The notes below the pieces were generated by a model. The model worked only from the letters and a program-made list of their open reading frames with translations, was not told where the DNA came from and ran no database searches. Of a stretch of 64,000 nucleotides of DNA, positions 63,097 through 64,000 are shown piece by piece (position 1 is the stretch's first letter; the number at the start of each line of letters is the position of its first letter). The translations under genes were made by a program, and so were the position numbers. The stretch is from Ralstonia pickettii (GTDB taxonomy: Bacteria; Pseudomonadota; Gammaproteobacteria; Burkholderiales; Burkholderiaceae): contig NZ_CP104382.1 in the NCBI RefSeq assembly GCF_030582395.1, positions 682,001 to 746,000 on the forward strand, read 5' to 3'.

Positions 63097-64000
63097 CTAG
63101 CCTCCTTGCGTGCAGGCGAGCGCATGGCGAGCCGCTACCCACTCTTCGTTAGTGGGTTCGACTGCAACCAGCACGCGACTCTGCGGGGCGGACACCACGG
63201 GCGCGTGTTCCGCGTTGGCCGCGGTGTCCGCCACTACGCCCAGATATGTCAGGGCCGCCATCACGCGTTCGCGAACGACCGCGTTGTGCTCGCCAATCCC
63301 TGCTGTGAACACCAGCATGTCCAACCCGCCCAGCACGGCAACAAGCGCACCGATCTCCCGAACGATGCGTCGGACATACAGCGCCAGTGCAAGACGGCAC
63401 CGCTCATTCTGGTCTTCCAGCGGCAACAGCGCTCGCGGGTCGGCCGATACGCCCGACACGCCAAGCAACCCCGAGGCGTGATACAGGAGATGGCCAACCT
63501 GGTCGAGCGACAGCTTGTCCACCTCCATCAAATGCAAGACGACGCCAGGATCGACGGCGCCGCAGCGCGTACCCATCATCAACCCGTCCAGCGCGGAGAA
63601 GCCCATCGTCGTGGCCACGCTGGCCAGATCCTGCATCGCACAGAGGCTCGCGCCGCTGCCAAGATGGGCAACGATCGTGCGCCCCTTCGCCATGCAACCA
63701 TGCCGAATCGGCAGCGCATGCGCCATGTATTCGTATGACAGGCCATGAAAGCCATAGCGCCGCAGTCCGCGTTCGCTCAACGCGTACGGCAGCGGCAGCA
63801 TTCTTTCGACCTGTGGGATCGTGTGATGGAACGCCGTATCGAAGCACGCGACTTGCGGCACGTCGGGGTGCTCTTCGAGAAACGTGCCGATCGCCTCGAG
63901 GGCGAATGGCTGATGCAGCGGTGCAAGCGGTATGTAGCCCTGCAGCTCGGCAAGCACGGGCAGCGTCACGCGTGTGGGCGCAACGTATTTGCTCCCGCCG
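63097..64000 (-). CDS. ackA: Acetate kinase, 5' end outside the window
   Basis: C-terminal two thirds of an acetate kinase (301 codons visible of about 400). It reads in from the right edge (GGSKYVAPTRVTLPVLAELQGY), then PLAPLHQP, VACFDTAFH, GLRRYGFHGLSYEYMA, HLGSGASLCA, DGLMMGTRCGAVDPG, FTAGIGEHN and ends TNEEWVAARHA. The reaction makes ATP from acetyl phosphate and ADP, or the reverse. The true start lies beyond 64000. It is upstream of mgtA in the same unit. Placed in the stress island, it suggests fermentative ATP gain. Confidence 0.92.
   Translation of the reverse strand, partial: GGSKYVAPTRVTLPVLAELQGYIPLAPLHQPFALEAIGTFLEEHPDVPQVACFDTAFHHTIPQVERMLPLPYALSERGLRRYGFHGLSYEYMAHALPIRHGCMAKGRTIVAHLGSGASLCAMQDLASVATTMGFSALDGLMMGTRCGAVDPGVVLHLMEVDKLSLDQVGHLLYHASGLLGVSGVSADPRALLPLEDQNERCRLALALYVRRIVREIGALVAVLGGLDMLVFTAGIGEHNAVVRERVMAALTYLGVVADTAANAEHAPVVSAPQSRVLVAVEPTNEEWVAARHALACTQGG

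Overview
The window is GC-rich, densely coded DNA from a betaproteobacterium of the Burkholderiaceae, most likely Ralstonia or a close relative. The reasons are the gene families present (a Burkholderiales-type porin, H-NS-like protein, phasin and acetoacetyl-CoA reductase of polyhydroxybutyrate metabolism, a fused TIM-barrel/dioxygenase-like dehydroshikimate dehydratase) and the compact gene spacing. I saw no rRNA, tRNA, complete insertion sequence, integrase or CRISPR array. This is an assignment from family knowledge, not from a database search.

Layout. 1-2.4 kb: a four-gene bufferin-type copper-binding RiPP operon (precursor, DUF692 iron enzyme, DUF2063 partner, DoxX membrane protein). 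2.6-7 kb: small basic and H-NS-like proteins, an EamA exporter, and two Lrp/AsnC regulators, the second divergent from a trans-sulfuration-type PLP enzyme. 7.1-8.8 kb: periplasmic gamma-glutamyltransferase. 8.9-17.7 kb: a quinate/shikimate catabolic region (HPPD-like dioxygenase, two MFS transporters, shikimate dehydrogenase family enzyme, IclR regulator, QuiC-type dehydratase, porin). Two similar dyads in front of the two divergent transcription units look like the IclR operators. 17.8-21.6 kb: ethanolamine ammonia-lyase (eutBC) followed by a tandem glycine riboswitch and a DadA-type oxidase. 21.7-24.6 kb: chromate transporter, DbpA-type helicase, zinc ribbon.

25-29.6 kb: a fasciclin protein with an ECF sigma/anti-sigma pair (the same partnership as SigK-RskA-MPT70/83 of mycobacteria) facing a MerR-SDR-DUF3429 unit. 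30-32.9 kb: a lipoprotein phosphodiesterase behind a Pho-box-like repeat. 33-39 kb: LysR regulators, short-chain dehydrogenase, AhpD-like and PNPOx-like redox proteins, MFS exporter, and a Tat-exported cupin gene broken by a frameshift. 39-42.9 kb: small unknown genes, a gene remnant, a candidate small RNA, and a lipoprotein with a truncated-globin-like domain.

42.9-64 kb: a sensor kinase, then a long accessory-looking island of stress and energy-limitation genes: Cys-rich four-helix copper protein, a type-2 thymidine/AMP phosphorylase with its own PRPP synthetase, MBL/beta-CASP nuclease, Hsp20, a second FtsH beside an LRAT-fold protein, zinc alcohol dehydrogenase, nitroreductase, acetoacetyl-CoA reductase, phasin, a fused kinase-like/ATPase protein, CBS protein, hydrolase, phosphoribosyltransferase, Mg2+ P-type ATPase and acetate kinase. 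Three promoter regions in it carry FNR/ANR-like half-site pairs, and the gene content parallels hypoxia/dormancy regulons. The last gene runs off the right edge.
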